From Symbiodinium natans (lineage: Eukaryota; Sar; Dinophyceae; Suessiales; Symbiodiniaceae), in NCBI GenBank assembly GCA_905221605.1, contig CAJNDS010000109.1, positions 189,001 to 226,643 of the forward strand: 37,643 nt of DNA, written 5' to 3'. The stretch's first letter is position 1; every line of letters begins with the position of its first letter. The translations under genes and the position numbers were made by a program. The notes under the pieces are model-generated. The model did not search any database and was not told the DNA's origin. It saw nothing but the letters and a program-made list of their open reading frames with translations. Shown here in pieces: positions 9,841 to 20,460 of this stretch.

Positions 9841-12800
9841 GGGACATCGGCCAGGAGAAGTCGTTGCAACGAGAAATCCCATGGTAGCCTCATGAGCCTC
9901 ATGTTCTGCGTGTCGCCTACTGGTCTGCATCTTCGCGTCTTCTCGGTCTTCTCGTGCTGCATAGCATGAGAATATGAATTTTCATGTCCTGGGCTACTAA
10001 CCGACTAACTTAATATGCGCAACTCACGGAGAAGCAGAATGCAGAGCTGTGTCAACAAATTGGTTGCGGAGCAACCACCAGAACGTGCATCAAGGGCAAA
10101 GGCGGCCTCATACAGCGCTGCCTTCTCTTCCGCGGCCAGATGACGAAATCTGCAAGGCACAGAAGTCGGTCACATTGAGGTCCACGAACTTCGTGCTGCG
10201 TTGAAGCTCATGGAAGAAAACACGACAGGCCGCTCATCAATGCAGCAAACTCCACCGTCAGCCAGCGACAACGCTCCTGCCTTGTCGCAGCAAGTGACGT
10301 CACAAAACGAACACATCTCTGCTCTCTCTGGCAAAGGCTCCCGCAAAGGCTCCCGCAAAGGCTCCCGCAAAGGCTCGCAACATCACGACTACGTTCACTC
10401 TGTTCAGTCCTCCAAGCTCCAACCAGCACCATCGCGCACGCAGGCGAAGGTCAGCCTGAGGCCCAAAAGCTTCTCACTGCAAACTAGCCATACTCAGTCC
10501 TTCAGGCCTTCTGGTCCCTACTCGCTAATTGCGCTAGCTATCGCTAGTTCTTAGGTTTTCACCGTCCCTACTGCAGAATATGTCTGTCTCGAACCTAACA
10601 ACTGAGGGTGCACGCCCCGAACGGGTCGCCCCGACTGCGCTGCAGCAAACTCCGTGCGCAGATAGTTCCGATGCTGCCTGGTACACCAGGAAATTGGGGC
10701 ATGGTACAACCCACTGTTTTTCCACTATACTCGTCAGTAGGAACGAGAACAGCCATGGCTTACGCCGCGTGTCTTTTCAAATGCTACCTCCTGGCGCGCT
10801 GCCAAAATCTCAGCTTTCAGCTCGTCAAGATGCTGAATCATTCAATGAAAGGCTCCATGCATTCATGCAGTGGAAGGAAAATCAAAGTACGCAGCCCAGG
10901 GCGTTTGGACCGCTACTCAGCTGCCCACAAAGCCACAAACCATGCTTGAAAACTGTGGGCTATGTGATCCTACGTGCCTCGAACAACTCTCCGTCCTAGG
11001 TTGGCAACTCTTCGGTCGTCACCGGGCGAATGCTTCTTGTGCTTCCTCACTGTCGGGTTGCTTGAGATCCTCTGTTTCGAAGCTCTTCACCATGTGACTC
11101 CTCGCAGCACGACTTGCACAGTGCGGTACCTACGGTTGCACACACAACTCACACACATCACGGCAAAACAGAGCGGATGCGCATCTGGGCGTCCCGCGGT
11201 TCACCGGGGGGTGAGAGACCTGTGGCTTGGTAGCCACAACCTCCGTAAAGGCTTTCCGAAGCCTGCGGATACTCTGCAGGACGGCAACCCAACCAAATCT
11301 GCTTGTTGGTGTGTCGCACCTTCCCCCCCGCTGCATGCAGATACAACCGATTCGCGCGCCAAACCTCGACAACAACCTGGCAGGCAGAAACTTGCAAGCT
11401 GCAATGCAAGCTGCTCACGCCCAGCGCTCACATCAGCCACCCGGCCTCCTCGATCATCCGAAGCATGGCACGTCCCACCCCCTTGCGGCGCCACTTTGGC
11501 GCCACACAAAAGTTCTGCAGATAGGGCTGGGCCTCAGCCAATGACAAGTCCAAGCTAGTCCAGGACAAATTCCAATCATTTGGGGAAGCTGGGATGGTCA
11601 CAGAGTTTTGATTGTTGTCGATGATCATGGACCTTGAGCTCACACCCAGTGCGGTGCCTATCAGAACATCAGAAAATGACGCTTTCCTGCCACATCTTGG
11701 GCTTGCGCATGGTGGCCCCGAAGTCATCCGGAGGGCTTCCGTTCGCTGGGAGAATGCAGAGCCTTGGAGGTCCAAAACGCCACTCAAAAGAAGTGCGGAG
11801 TTTTTTATGTTCTGGCACGAAGAAGACAGCGTGAAGAAGGAAGAAAAATGGACATGGGGAAGCATTCGGAAGCATATTCAACTCAGTGAATGAACGAAAC
11901 GGCTGCCCGATGCGGCCTGGCAACTCGCAGAAAGCCACGGGGGAAGCACCAGAAGCGCCACCTGCAGGGTAACCCCTTGACTCATAGCAGCCAAAAACTT
12001 TACAGCAACTTAAAAACATCCCGAAATCCCCCGAATCATCCGTATCAACCGTACCTTGCTCCACCAGCAGCAGGCCCAGAGAGTCGCCCTTTTGCACAGG
12101 TGTCGCAGCATTCTGATTGAACTGCCACAGAACAGGCGACAAAAAAAGAAGAAGAAGACACAGAAGCCTCTCTTACTGTTCAATGCTCCAGTTCCGCGGC
12201 CTCAAACTGCCATCGCCACGGTTTTCGCAAGGAGGGCCGCTTCCTGAGCTAGAGTTGGGTTCTGCCCTACATCCAACACGTTGAGCATGAAAAGAATACC
12301 GAACCACCTCTATCTGGCACAGCACTTGCATAACCGGACAAGGGTCATGACACGTTGGAAATTCACAGACAGCGATGCCCGGATGACCTCATCACGCGCA
12401 AATTTGACACCATGTATGCAACGCACGCCGTCACATTTGACACCCAAGCCTTCGCGAGGGCAGTGGGTGTTCCCACATGGCTTCACCAACGATACGCGGG
12501 TTGTAAAGAGATGCAGGTTACTGTCGACTTCTCCTTCTTGGCCACTCATATGGGTTTAGGGCTTACGGGGTGTCATCGGGATGGACGTTTGCAGTGTAGA
12601 CGGATTGAAAGTGGCAAGTACCCGGCCGCTGTGCACTGTTGTAGGCCCGATCGGCACACTTCATCGCGCTGCGCATGGCAGCCATGGAAAAAGATCCTTC
12701 TACGCGGCCGTCTCCACAGCCTTCATGTTCATTCCGTTGTAGCTGCCCCCACGGAGATTCATTGGACCGTGCTATAAAAGTCGAGTGCATGTTCGATCGT

Positions 12801-15800
12801 TTTCGTGCCATGGGAGCCAGCTGAACTCGTACGGGGAGTGGATGTGGGAGGGGCCACTCTATCACCCTGTGCCAGGTGTTGCCGATGTAATAGGCCGTGC
12901 CCTTATCCCAGGCATAGGCCGCCTGCTGACCATCCCCTGTCTAGGCAGCAAAAGGTTTCCGGCTTGGAGTTTAGGGCAAGCTTAGGTCTTCCAAGTTTCA
13001 AGTTTCCGGCCATCTCCTTTTGGATTTCAAATTCAGGCCTGTCCACTCCCATCTCCTAGAGAGTTTGGGGTTTCTGTTCACTGCTCGTCTCGTTCTTGGG
13101 GTCGCGGGTGCCTAGGAAGGCTAGGAAATCGCTGTGTTTACAAAGTTCACAAGTGGCAGCTGGCGTCAGCTGGGAGGCACCAAGAGCGAGAAACCGCAAG
13201 CGGCGGTTTGTCACACGCGACCAAATAACCAGGAGGCAAAGGCACAAGTGACGCGTCTCCCTGATGGGACCCTTCTCTGATTAACTGCGAGACTTGATGG
13301 TCGTCAGATCGTGGCGCTGAGGCCGGCGCGCCCCGTTCCCATGCCTTGACAAGCTCATTCCAAGCCTGGGCAATTGATCGCACTTTTTGAAATCACTCTT
13401 TGTAAGAATTTTGAGTTCAGAGAGAAGTGAGTGCTCTGACTCCCCCCCAATTGGGGATACTCGAGTTCTCTCTTTTAAAGGTGAGTGAGAGGGAGGGGAG
13501 GGAGTGGGAGGGAGGTCTCCGAGGTCTCCGAGGTCTCTCTCCCTCCTGTGCAGGGCGGGCCCAGGCGACTCCGCCGAGCTCCTCCGGCAAGAGCCAGGCT
13601 TCCACCACCTCGGGAAAACCTCAGCAGCAGGGGAGGAGGAGGCAGAGAAAGGCAGCTGTTTGGAGGACAGACACCTCATGATGATGAGGAGGCTCCTATA
13701 ACTTTTATGAATGCGTGAGACGTGTGACCCACATCGTACCACACAGTCTCTAGGGCCCTGGACTGCTGAGCACCAGGTGAGAGATCGGCTCGAGATCGCG
13801 CTCCTCCGGCAGCATCACCTGTAGGGCACTGGAGCATATAGGTTGCAAGCTCCGAAGAATGTTCGGAATACAGAAAGTCTGCAGAAAAGCCGGCCTCCAG
13901 CCTGGTCGCAGACGATGAAGAGGTGCCCGTCTGACAGGCACGGGATTTGGCTTGCAGGCACAACCTCGAACAGAACTCGCCTCGATGTCCATGCAGAAAA
14001 TCTCGTCCTGGGTCTTTTGAGTAGGTTCTTGTCACTTGAACTCACTTGGCTCATCGTGGCTCACTTGACGCAAGAGCAGCAGCAACCGGGTTTTGCAAGC
14101 TCCTCCACTCGCTCATAGCCGTCCGCCATCCTGGAGGCAATCCAAAGCGGCAATCCAAAGCAGTGAGCCAATGAGCCGAATCACATGCACCAGGAGGGAT
14201 GGGCAGTTGTGCGAGTGCAAACCCTCGTGGCCTCGCAGGAACTGCACGGCAGATGCGAGCCTTTCCATGGCTGGCAATCATTCCGTGAGCAGTAATGGGA
14301 GTGTCTTCCGCTTCACAGCTGCCTCCCGTCTAGTGTGGGCCTGCGTGCCTGTCAAGCAGTGTCAAATGGCGATGAGTGGCAAATGTGGGGTTGCAAATAG
14401 CAGGCATTCCCCATTTCTGGCCTGCTTGCCATGTCGGCGGCGATACGAAGCCTCGCTCGAATTTCACTGGTTAGCACGGTTGACCGAGGGGCAGAAAGGA
14501 GCCCTCGCTTGCTGGCTTGCTGGGGTGGAGGCTTGCTCTGTGAAAGCCCGTGAGAGCCTTGTCCGTGCTTCGGATCTGCTTCTGCTTGCACGAGTACAAC
14601 TCAATTTCCAAAGGGGCTCCGAGCGCCGGGCTAGACCTGCACAGAACGAGGCACTGAGCAGCACCCTCCGTGTGCTTCTCCGTGGCCGGCCATGCGACAT
14701 TTCGGAGAAGGCCCTTAAGATATGCATGTACCGAAGAGCTGTGACATGCCGATTGTGCCCCCATGCTGTGCCGGATGTGATTTAGATCGTGTCAAGCCCC
14801 CGCCTCCATGAGCCTCTGCGGTGTCCAAACATGTCTTAACTAGCAACCACACCTCCTCGCGCGATTCGTAGCACCCAATTCCTACTCTGACAGCAAGGCG
14901 AGGTCATAAACCTCAAATCTATCCCCAAATACCCTGAACCACGGCAGTAGCCCAATTTGGGACTGTGAGAATTGGGAGGGGGCCCACAAGCCTACATGAC
15001 CTGGAGGCGGGCAATGAAGTTTTGCGGTACGTCATTATTGGTGTGTGTGCGGTGTGAGTGTGAGTGAGTGTGTGTGGTTGCTTCCTTCATTCGTTCTTGC
15101 TTTCTTTTTTTCCAGGGCAGGGGGGGGTAACTCGAGAGTTGCAAAACCTTTCCGGCAACCCTCCACGCTTGAATGCAAGCCCTAGGCTTAAGACTTTCAT
15201 TCTGTGGTAAACATTGTAGATGATCACTTTAATTTTCTAGCGATTTTGGAGCGATTTCGGAGTGATTTTTGTGGAGCGATTTTGGAGTGATTTTGGAGCG
15301 ATTTCGGAGTGATTCGGAATTTTGGAATGACGCTAGAAAAAAATTGGTTTGCGCGAGATTCAAGCTTTTTCCAGGGCATGGAGCGATTTCGGAGTGATTT
15401 CGGAGTGATTTTGGAGCGGTTTTGGAGCGATTTTGGAGCGATTTCGGAGCGCTTTCGGAGCGCTTTCGGGGTGATCTCGGAGCGACCCTTGAAGACAATC
15501 ACTATCCAGAATCACTTCAAAATCACTCGAAAAACACTAAAAAATCTTTCCAATATGGCCACAGTGTTTACCACAAATGAAAGTCATAACCCTAGGCTTG
15601 TGAGAATCGTGAGTGTCATCATCGAGTACTAAACTGTCTGAAAGAGTAGCAAGAGCAGAAACAACTAGCAACTTGAAAAAACACTGAGCACACATGCTTA
15701 GCCGCTGCTTTGCGCACAGAGATAGCAAAAAGAGGAAGCTGAAATGGCAGTTGTAGCAGCTACAATATTCATACATCAGAAGCAAGAGCAAACAATAATA

Positions 15801-17679
15801 ATGGTGATCGTGATGCAAAAACAATGGACTGACAATCATAAAAACTAAAAAGCAACATAGCAATGGTGATGCAAAATGCCAAAAACAGTGCCACTCGCAA
15901 GGCAGAAGCAAAAACATTCGTCAAAACACGTATGAAGCAGGATTCCTCCTCTCGAAGCCATAAAGCCAACAAGCCCCGAGGCCTGAAGTCCAAAAGCCAC
16001 AAAGCCGACAAAGCCAACAGCCCCCGCACCCCTCCCTGACGCTCCAAGCGAGGCTCCAAACTGCGCACCTCGATCAACTTAGTCTTGCCAGTTGCAGCAT
16101 CGCCAACGAACAGGAGGTGTGTGGAGTGTCGCCTGCGTCGGGAGGAACGATCCGTTCTGCCCATGCCAGCAAGACCAAGGCAGGAATGAGCAAAGCGATT
16201 CTGAGTCAGGCTGCGAGCTCGTGGCTTCTTGCAAACCATTCTGCGCATCTGATGCCACATCATGGTGATCGCTTGACATGAAACGGGACCACCTGCACGC
16301 GAATGGGCGGAAGCCACACTCACAACACGCGAAAGCTCTGACCATGCCAGGAGAAATGAAGGAGAAATGAAGGAGCACCTTTCCACATCACCTGTCGATT
16401 GAGGTAGATCCGAGGGTCCACCACCCACCAACGTTAGCAGCAGAGCCAACTTGGCAACCTGGCGAGGGAGGGAGATTGATGGAGATTGTCCATCACATTG
16501 CCAGCCGCTTTGCTATCCGCTTTGCCTCCAGACCATGAAGACCCGGTGCCACACTGCGCAGCAGGCTGTTGCGGTGAGCCAGAGGGTCACTGGGAGCGCC
16601 CAAGAACAAGGTGCGGGGACGTGAAGGCACCTGTCATGCGCTCATCAGAGAACTCTCCATCCACGAGTGCCCACCCACAGCCGCCCTAGCCGGCCGCCCT
16701 AGCCGGCCGCCCTAGCCGGCCTCTTGCTGCTGGCGCACATCGGAGGCCTCGAGGACGAGCTCAGCCACCGCCTTCGACCGAGCCCAAATCGCACGAAGAA
16801 CGCCACCTTGTGCACTGCATTGGCTGCATCTGCCCGTTACAGTACACAGACGCGCAATGGCGTGAGACGTGCTATGACGTGAAATCACGTGCAGGCGCAC
16901 GGGGCCTACGACCACGATGTCACCAGGCACTGCGCTGCCCGCAAGATCAGCCACCAGAATGACCGTCAATGTGGTGCCAACACCTCAGGCAATGACTCTG
17001 TCGAAGACACAGCCTTGCCGTTGCACTTACCCCCATCCGGACTTGCGACTCGCGACTTGCGACTTGCGCACGAGCCACTGCCCGGCACCACATCTTGAAG
17101 CCGAATTTCCTGGTAGTCTGTCATGGCATCGCCTGTCCCCAAACACATCCAAACACATCCAAACACATCCCAAACACATCCCAAACACGTCCACACACAT
17201 CCAAACACATCCAAACACATCATAACACATCCAAACACATCCAAACACGTCCAAACACATCCAAACACATCCAAACACATCCAAACACATCCTTCTTCAA
17301 AAGTTGCTTTGCATCTCCTTTTGCTCTCCGCCTCCGAGGTCCTGAAAGTCTGAGCAGCCACAAGGAAACCCTTCACCTGAGCGGCTCCAAACGGCTCCGG
17401 CTGACATGCCGACGCATTCCGGGGGCAGTTTGGGCAGTTGGGGCCTCCGGGGCAGCTCTGCGGCGCCTCTCCCAACATCCCCAGCGGGGCCACCGAGAAG
17501 CTGGGCAAGTCAGCCGGTCAGAAAACTGTGATGCAACAATCGGTGCGGAGTCTTCCACACAGTGTGCGCAAAAACAGCTGCTTGGAGACATGGTTTCACA
17601 TGCTTTTTCTGGCTGCCTGCGCCGGCATTCAGAGCACTGGAACAATCGTGTCGTGGCCACCGCCTTGACGACCCCAATC
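9841..17679 (-). CDS. MCM-family AAA+ DNA helicase, MCM9-like (partial model)
   Basis: Exons (minus): 17679 to ~17600 (IGVVKAVATTRLFQCSEC, first zinc-finger pair); 17132 or 17117-17082 (TDYQEIRLQDVVPG); 16983-16906 (VGTTLTVILVADLAGSAVPG, OB fold); 16806-16721 (VLRAIWARSKAVAELVLEAS); possible 16685-16642; 16589-16526 (DPLAHRNSLLRSVAPGLHG); 16458-16379 (VAKLALLLTLVGGGPSDLPQ); 16132-16069 (HLLFVGDAATGKTKLIE, Walker A); 10677-10616 (AASELSAHGVCCSAVGATRS); 10455-10410 (LTFACVRDGAGWSLE); 10280-10234 (AGALSLADGGVCCID, Walker B); 10149 to ~10107 (FRHLAAEEKAALYE); probable 9888-9841 (VATTSPGRCP, sensor 1). Phases agree at the junctions resolved. MCM8/9 proteins act as helicases in homologous-recombination repair and replication. 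DPLAHRN before the KLAL helix and VCCIDEF favour MCM9 over MCM2-7. Donors are GT, GC (16905, 16525, 10615, 10233) and GA (10409). Not found: start, second zinc pair, MEQQ segment, arginine finger. Confidence 0.9.
10329..10376. repeat. 12-bp tandem repeat (GGCTCCCGCAAA) inside an MCM9-like intron
   Basis: Four head-to-tail units lie wholly within the 129-nt GA-AG intron 10409-10281. They make ArgGluProLeu or GlySerArgLys peptide repeats that are not coding. Confidence 0.9.
11158..11690 (-). CDS. GNAT-family N-acetyltransferase, C-terminal half
   Basis: GNAT enzymes transfer an acetyl group from acetyl-CoA to an amine. Exons: possible ~11690-11644 (ASFSDVLIGTALG, ends GGT|GTGAGC); 11532-11441 (AQPYLQNFCVAPKWRRKGVG then RAMLRMIEEAG); 11398-11348 (LQVSACQVVVEVWRAN); 11251-11158 (LYGGCGYQATGLSPPGEPRD then AQMRIRSVLP and TGA). 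The acetyl-CoA loop RRKGVGRAM matches R/Q-x-x-G-x-G/A. It is followed by the usual V-E-V-x-x-x-N strand and L-Y-x-x-x-G-Y motif. All listed introns are GT-AG and phase-consistent. The last junction could also use a nearby acceptor that adds a few residues. The N-terminal part is not found. It lies wholly inside the large MCM9-like intron. The substrate cannot be told. Confidence 0.82.
12709..12940 (-). CDS. Two candidate exons, weakly like a formylglycine-generating (FGE/SUMF) fold
   Basis: Exon 1 (12940-12866) follows a CTAG acceptor, reads TGDGQQAAYAWDKGTAYYIG then NTWHR, and ends AGG|GTGATA. Exon 2 (12771-12709) follows TTTTATAG, keeps phase 0 and reads HGPMNLRGGSYNGMNMKAVE; a GC donor after ACG is possible. 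GNTW and RGGSYN recall the GN-V-W and R-G-G-S motifs of FGE-sulfatase domains, with KCADRA just downstream in another frame. The spacing between motifs is shorter than usual, so the family call is tentative. The pair sits in the large MCM9-like intron and may belong to the same nested gene as the acetyltransferase. Confidence 0.35.
13819..13980 (-). CDS. Two candidate exons, unrecognised
   Basis: Exon 1 (13980-13902) follows ATCGAG, reads RVLFEVVPASQIPCLSDGHL then FIVCDQ, and ends CAG|GC. Exon 2 (13878-13819) follows TTCTGCAG and ends CAG|GTGATG; in phase 0 it reads TFCIPNILRSLQPICSSALQ, but all three frames are open, so its frame is uncertain. The intron would be only 23 nt, which is very short, so one boundary is probably wrong. 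No family is recognised. Confidence 0.28.
14000..15170. other. Stretch without a supported gene (within the large intron)
   Basis: The longest frame (plus, about 14093-14785) is open but lacks motifs and runs opposite to all supported genes. A short minus-strand frame near 14120-14070 starting MADGYERVEELAKPG is noted without support. Confidence 0.4.
15180..15189. repeat. Left flanking 10-bp direct repeat (possible target-site duplication)
   Basis: CCCTAGGCTT, repeated exactly at 15590-15599, immediately outside the inverted repeats. Confidence 0.7.
15190..15589. mobile_element. Non-autonomous element with terminal inverted repeats (MITE/foldback-like)
   Basis: The left end (15190-15217) and the reverse complement of the right end (15561-15589) agree over about 25-28 bases, sharing GACTTTCATT and TGTGGTAAACA, with a one-base indel and a few mismatches. 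A 10-bp direct repeat, CCCTAGGCTT, abuts both ends and looks like a target-site duplication. The interior is a minisatellite and holds no transposase. A 9-11-bp duplication is typical of Mutator-like elements, so a MULE-derived MITE is my best guess. CCCTAGGCTT is itself nearly palindromic, so part of it might belong to the inverted repeat. Confidence 0.72.
15240..15486. repeat. Minisatellite of GGAGYGATTTTGG/TTTCGG units
   Basis: A roughly 12-bp unit (GGAGCGATTTTG with T/C variants) is repeated with higher-order pairing, interrupted once at about 15315-15380. It is internal to the inverted-repeat element. Ser/Lys/Asn-rich frames across it are artefacts. Confidence 0.92.
15590..15599. repeat. 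Right flanking 10-bp direct repeat (possible target-site duplication)
   Basis: CCCTAGGCTT, identical to 15180-15189. Confidence 0.7.
16682..16721. repeat. 15-bp tandem repeat (GCCGGCCGCCCTAGC family)
   Basis: Nearly three units between two MCM9-like exons. If the tentative exon 16685-16642 is real, the array forms almost the entire intron (35 nt), which is suspiciously short. Confidence 0.88.
17141..17292. repeat. 10-bp tandem repeat (AAACACATCC)
   Basis: About fifteen units with few variants, between the zinc-finger exon and the TDYQEIR exon of the MCM9-like gene. Cys/Met/Asp/Val and Asn/Thr/Ser/Lys frames across it are artefacts. Confidence 0.97.
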
Positions 17680-17699
17680 CTTGCCTTGGGATGGTTCGC

Positions 17700-19090
17700 T
17701 GTATGGTGAGATCTCAGATGACCCCAACGTCCAAGCGGTAGATCAGCCGTCAAGTCGCAACCAGGCCAGAAGCTGTAATGAACTTTCCCACCAGAGAATA
17801 TCGGATCTCCTGAGGTGACGCACACTCTCACCCTACGGATCCCGATGGTGCAAGGGTTCTGAAGTTCTGAACTCGGCCTTCAATGACCGCAGCGGCCATG
17901 CCAGGCCATAGGGCACGTGGCGAAAGCGGAGTCGGCTCGTGGGCCTCTAAAAAAAACTGCTCTCACAACGAGAAGTTGGCCACAGATCTCCCTGCCTGTC
18001 GACTCCCTGCTGTCTCAACAGCTGGTCCACCGCCTTCATACAAGAATGCGCGTCTGTAACAATAAATTCAAGTCGCTTCAGGTGCTCTAGCTGCTACAAA
18101 CCGACGCTCGCCTTCGTCCACGTACGCCCCACACACACACACACACACACACCCCAACCCAGTGAACAAAAACGGTGCCTGACTTTCTGCTCTTGCATAC
18201 AATTCACCACCAGCGATAAGGCTGTCTGACTTCTGCAACCCGAGTTCATGACCAACCTCTCGACCCAACCCGGGCTGCTGCCGCATGCGAACCCCCTGCC
18301 TCTTCCACCAACGGAATGCTTGTGTCAAACTCCTGTCAGCTCGGACGAAGGCAGGGCCGCAACGCATCGCTATTCTCTGGCAAAGCGATACGGCGAAAGT
18401 GAGACGCTGAGTGTGAAACCTTATGTACACGGCCTCGCAGGCCAGGGGCGCCCAGAGGCGCCCAGAGGCGCCTCGATGCAACCAAAGGTTGCCACAGCCC
18501 TACAGCACTGTACCGCTGTTGAGGGGGCGCGGCCCTGCTGCGATGAAAAGGCCCCTCCATGAAAGCTACGCAGATCCGTGGACTCCTGGCACTCACCCCT
18601 TTAGATGGCTGGCGTCAGCGCCTGCTGCAACCAGCCTTGCAACGCAAGGAACTTGTCCTCCAGAGGGAATGGATGGCAATGATGACAATGGCAGACATGG
18701 ATCCAAAATCCACAGAAAAGTCCCCACCCCCCACGCCGAAATCTGCGAAATAGTTAAATTGGGCCACGGGCCTCAAGTTGCTGGCGCTCAGCAGCCAGCG
18801 ACACGCCTTCAGGATTCGGGAGGGCCCATTAGTGGGTCTTGAAACAGCCCCGCTTTCTCGCAGCAACTTGACTCTCAAGTCGTGTGAAGATGCGTTCGCA
18901 GCTCACCTGCTTCACCATCGGTTGCACTTTGAGGCTCTTCCACTGCGAAAGCCGTGGCGTCAGCGACCCGACGCCCCTGCTGACAACTCTGAAGCATGTC
19001 AGTACTGCTAGAGCTCGCAGCATGGAACCGTACGAGTCATGAAGCTTTCGGCGGATGGCCTCCTCCTTTGACGGTGGCGGCTCGCTGAAT
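17700..19090. other. Stretch without a resolved gene
   Basis: It should contain the 5' end of the MCM9-like gene and the 3' end of the ArfGAP gene. A fragment near 18030-17980 (minus) reading MKAVDQLLRQQGVDRQGDLW is a possible exon, but I could not chain it. An (AC)n tract lies at about 18127-18153. Confidence 0.45.
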
Positions 19091-19092
19091 AC

Positions 19093-19818
19093 CTGGCCAC
19101 GGCACTCAGCGTCAAGGCGGCGACGGTAGAAGGCGGCGGCCCGCGAGGCGTAGCCTGAAGCTTCGCCGCGCAGAAGGGGGAAGCTATGGAAACAGGATGA
19201 CACGACAAAGGTAACAAAGGCGACAGAGGGACGCTCGTGCAGATGTGAGAGGCTGAAGGGCGCCAAGAAGGCCTGGAAGCGCTGCGAGCCTCCGAGCTCC
19301 TCGGCGAACCAGAAACCACGTGAGTCTTGCAATCCTCTCTGTTTCACACACAGCCACTTTGACTTCTTCTTGCAGAAGCCCTTACGAGTAACCTAACCCG
19401 GAAAGACGGGAAACCGCAGAACGCCACACAAGAAAACCACAACCAAAACGTCCGCATCCAGGCCGCCATGCGCCGCAGCTGGGAGGGTGCCCAGCGGTCC
19501 ATGGCCAAGCTGCGCACGAAGCTCAGGTGGACACCGAGGCCCCGATGCAGCCCCGCACAATCCACGCCTCAGTGAGAAGAGAAACTGGAAGAAGAACGCG
19601 GGGGACAACGGCCGGGAAAGAGACCGAGGGGGGGGACGCAACATTTCACAAACGGACACACACACACACACACACAAACAGAGGAAAGGCGCAGCTCAGA
19701 GAGCCAAAACCCAAAAAGGTTTTTACGAAGGCTCGACCGGGGCACAGAGGTAGATGCCATAGGAGACAGAGGCCCACTCGGCTCCAGAAGTGTTGCAGTC
19801 AGCGCAAAAGCAAAGCTC
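19093..19818 (-). CDS. ArfGAP-domain protein (Arf GTPase-activating, ArfGAP1-like)
   Basis: ArfGAP domains stimulate GTP hydrolysis by Arf in coat-vesicle traffic. Exon 1 (19818-19746, after GAAAG) reads [20 protein letters not shown] then GIYL. It joins through T|GT to exon 2 (19567-19467), which reads [20 protein letters not shown] then [14 protein letters not shown] and ends ATG|GC. Exon 3 (19299-19233) reads [20 protein letters not shown] then HE. Exon 4 (19154-19093 or further) reads [20 protein letters not shown]. The zinc finger C-x2-C...C-x2-C (CADC, CVDC), the catalytic Arg in [13 protein letters not shown], GGSxRF and YASRAAA are all in order, as in ArfGAP1. The exon 4 end is either CAG|GTATTC or further right in frame (FSEPPPSKEEAIRRKLHD). 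The N-terminus and C-terminal tail are not resolved. An (AC)n tract lies in intron 1. Confidence 0.94.
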
Positions 19819-19965
19819 CTTTCAGGAGCCACACTGCAAGTGCGATACAGGCAGCTATAAGCTGCGCAGTCAAGTCCAACAAGAGCTCTCTTTCTCTTTC
19901 TTCTTTCTCTTCCTTCTTTCTTTCTTGGGGCTTCGGGCCCAAAGACCCTGCCCGGGCGGCCAGAG

Positions 19966-20072
19966 CTCGCTCTCTCTCTTCTCCTTCTTCTCCTTCTCCT
20001 TCTCCTTCTCCTTCTCCTTCTCCTTCTTCTTCTTCTTCTTCTGCGGGGCATGAGGGGAGCGGACCCCCCCCC
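19966..20072. repeat. (CTCCTT/CTTCTT)n tract ending in a G-run/C-run module
   Basis: Pyrimidine tract followed by a GGGG...GGGG...CCCC segment (about 20045-20072) and a GCGCGCTAAGCGCGC palindrome just to the right. It resembles the modules at 3041 and 20618. Confidence 0.85.
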
Positions 20073-20460
20073 GCGCGCTAAGCGCGCCCAGTCTGCAGTG
20101 AGTTCCGTGATACTTGGAGGCGGAAGCGAAGCGCGCCCTGGATTTGACGAGTTCCCCGCCCCCTTTTATGCTTAATGCTAATCCAGGTTGCTCAGCCGAT
20201 TTCAGCTGACTTGGTGCTCCCGCGTGAGACGATCCGCCCTTTGCATCGCTCAACAGCCTAAACCGTCCAGGAACTCCCCCTAAACCCCCGAGGTAAACCA
20301 GTCAAACAGCTTTAGTGGGTCGGATCCCAGTTGTCAGCCTGATGTGCTACATATTTGCGGGATTCTGCTGGCCCGGCTCAGCGGACTCCTTGCTTCTAGT
20401 TGCTCTGGTTCTTCCGGCCCGCTATTCGCTCGGGAGCCTGCATTTTTGTTTGGGGTTTCC

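Larger units (their letters stand above)
10678..16068 (-). other. Large intron of the MCM9-like gene hosting other exons
   Basis: The intron starts ATCGAG|GTGCGC and ends CCAG|GCA, phase 0. Joining its flanks gives GKTKLIE + AASELSAHGV, which has the exact spacing MCM proteins show after Walker A. Within it, on the same strand, lie a GNAT acetyltransferase gene end (11.16-11.69 kb), candidate exons at 12.7-12.94 and 13.8-13.98 kb, and a terminal-inverted-repeat element (15190-15589). Known-size introns elsewhere in this window are about 50-250 nt. The alternative is that the two halves belong to tandem MCM copies with missing exons. Confidence 0.7.

Noticed and set aside
14093-14785. Plus-strand 230-codon frame
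   Set aside because: Reads plausibly but has no family motif, no splice context, and opposes all supported genes.
16612-16660. GT donor at ATGACAG|GTGCC for the exon before DPLAHRN
   Set aside because: It leaves phase 1 whereas the next exon needs phase 2; the GC donor after GATGA fits better.
17123-17353. CRISPR-like regular spacing of AAACACATCC
   Set aside because: Units are contiguous with no spacers; a minisatellite inside an intron.
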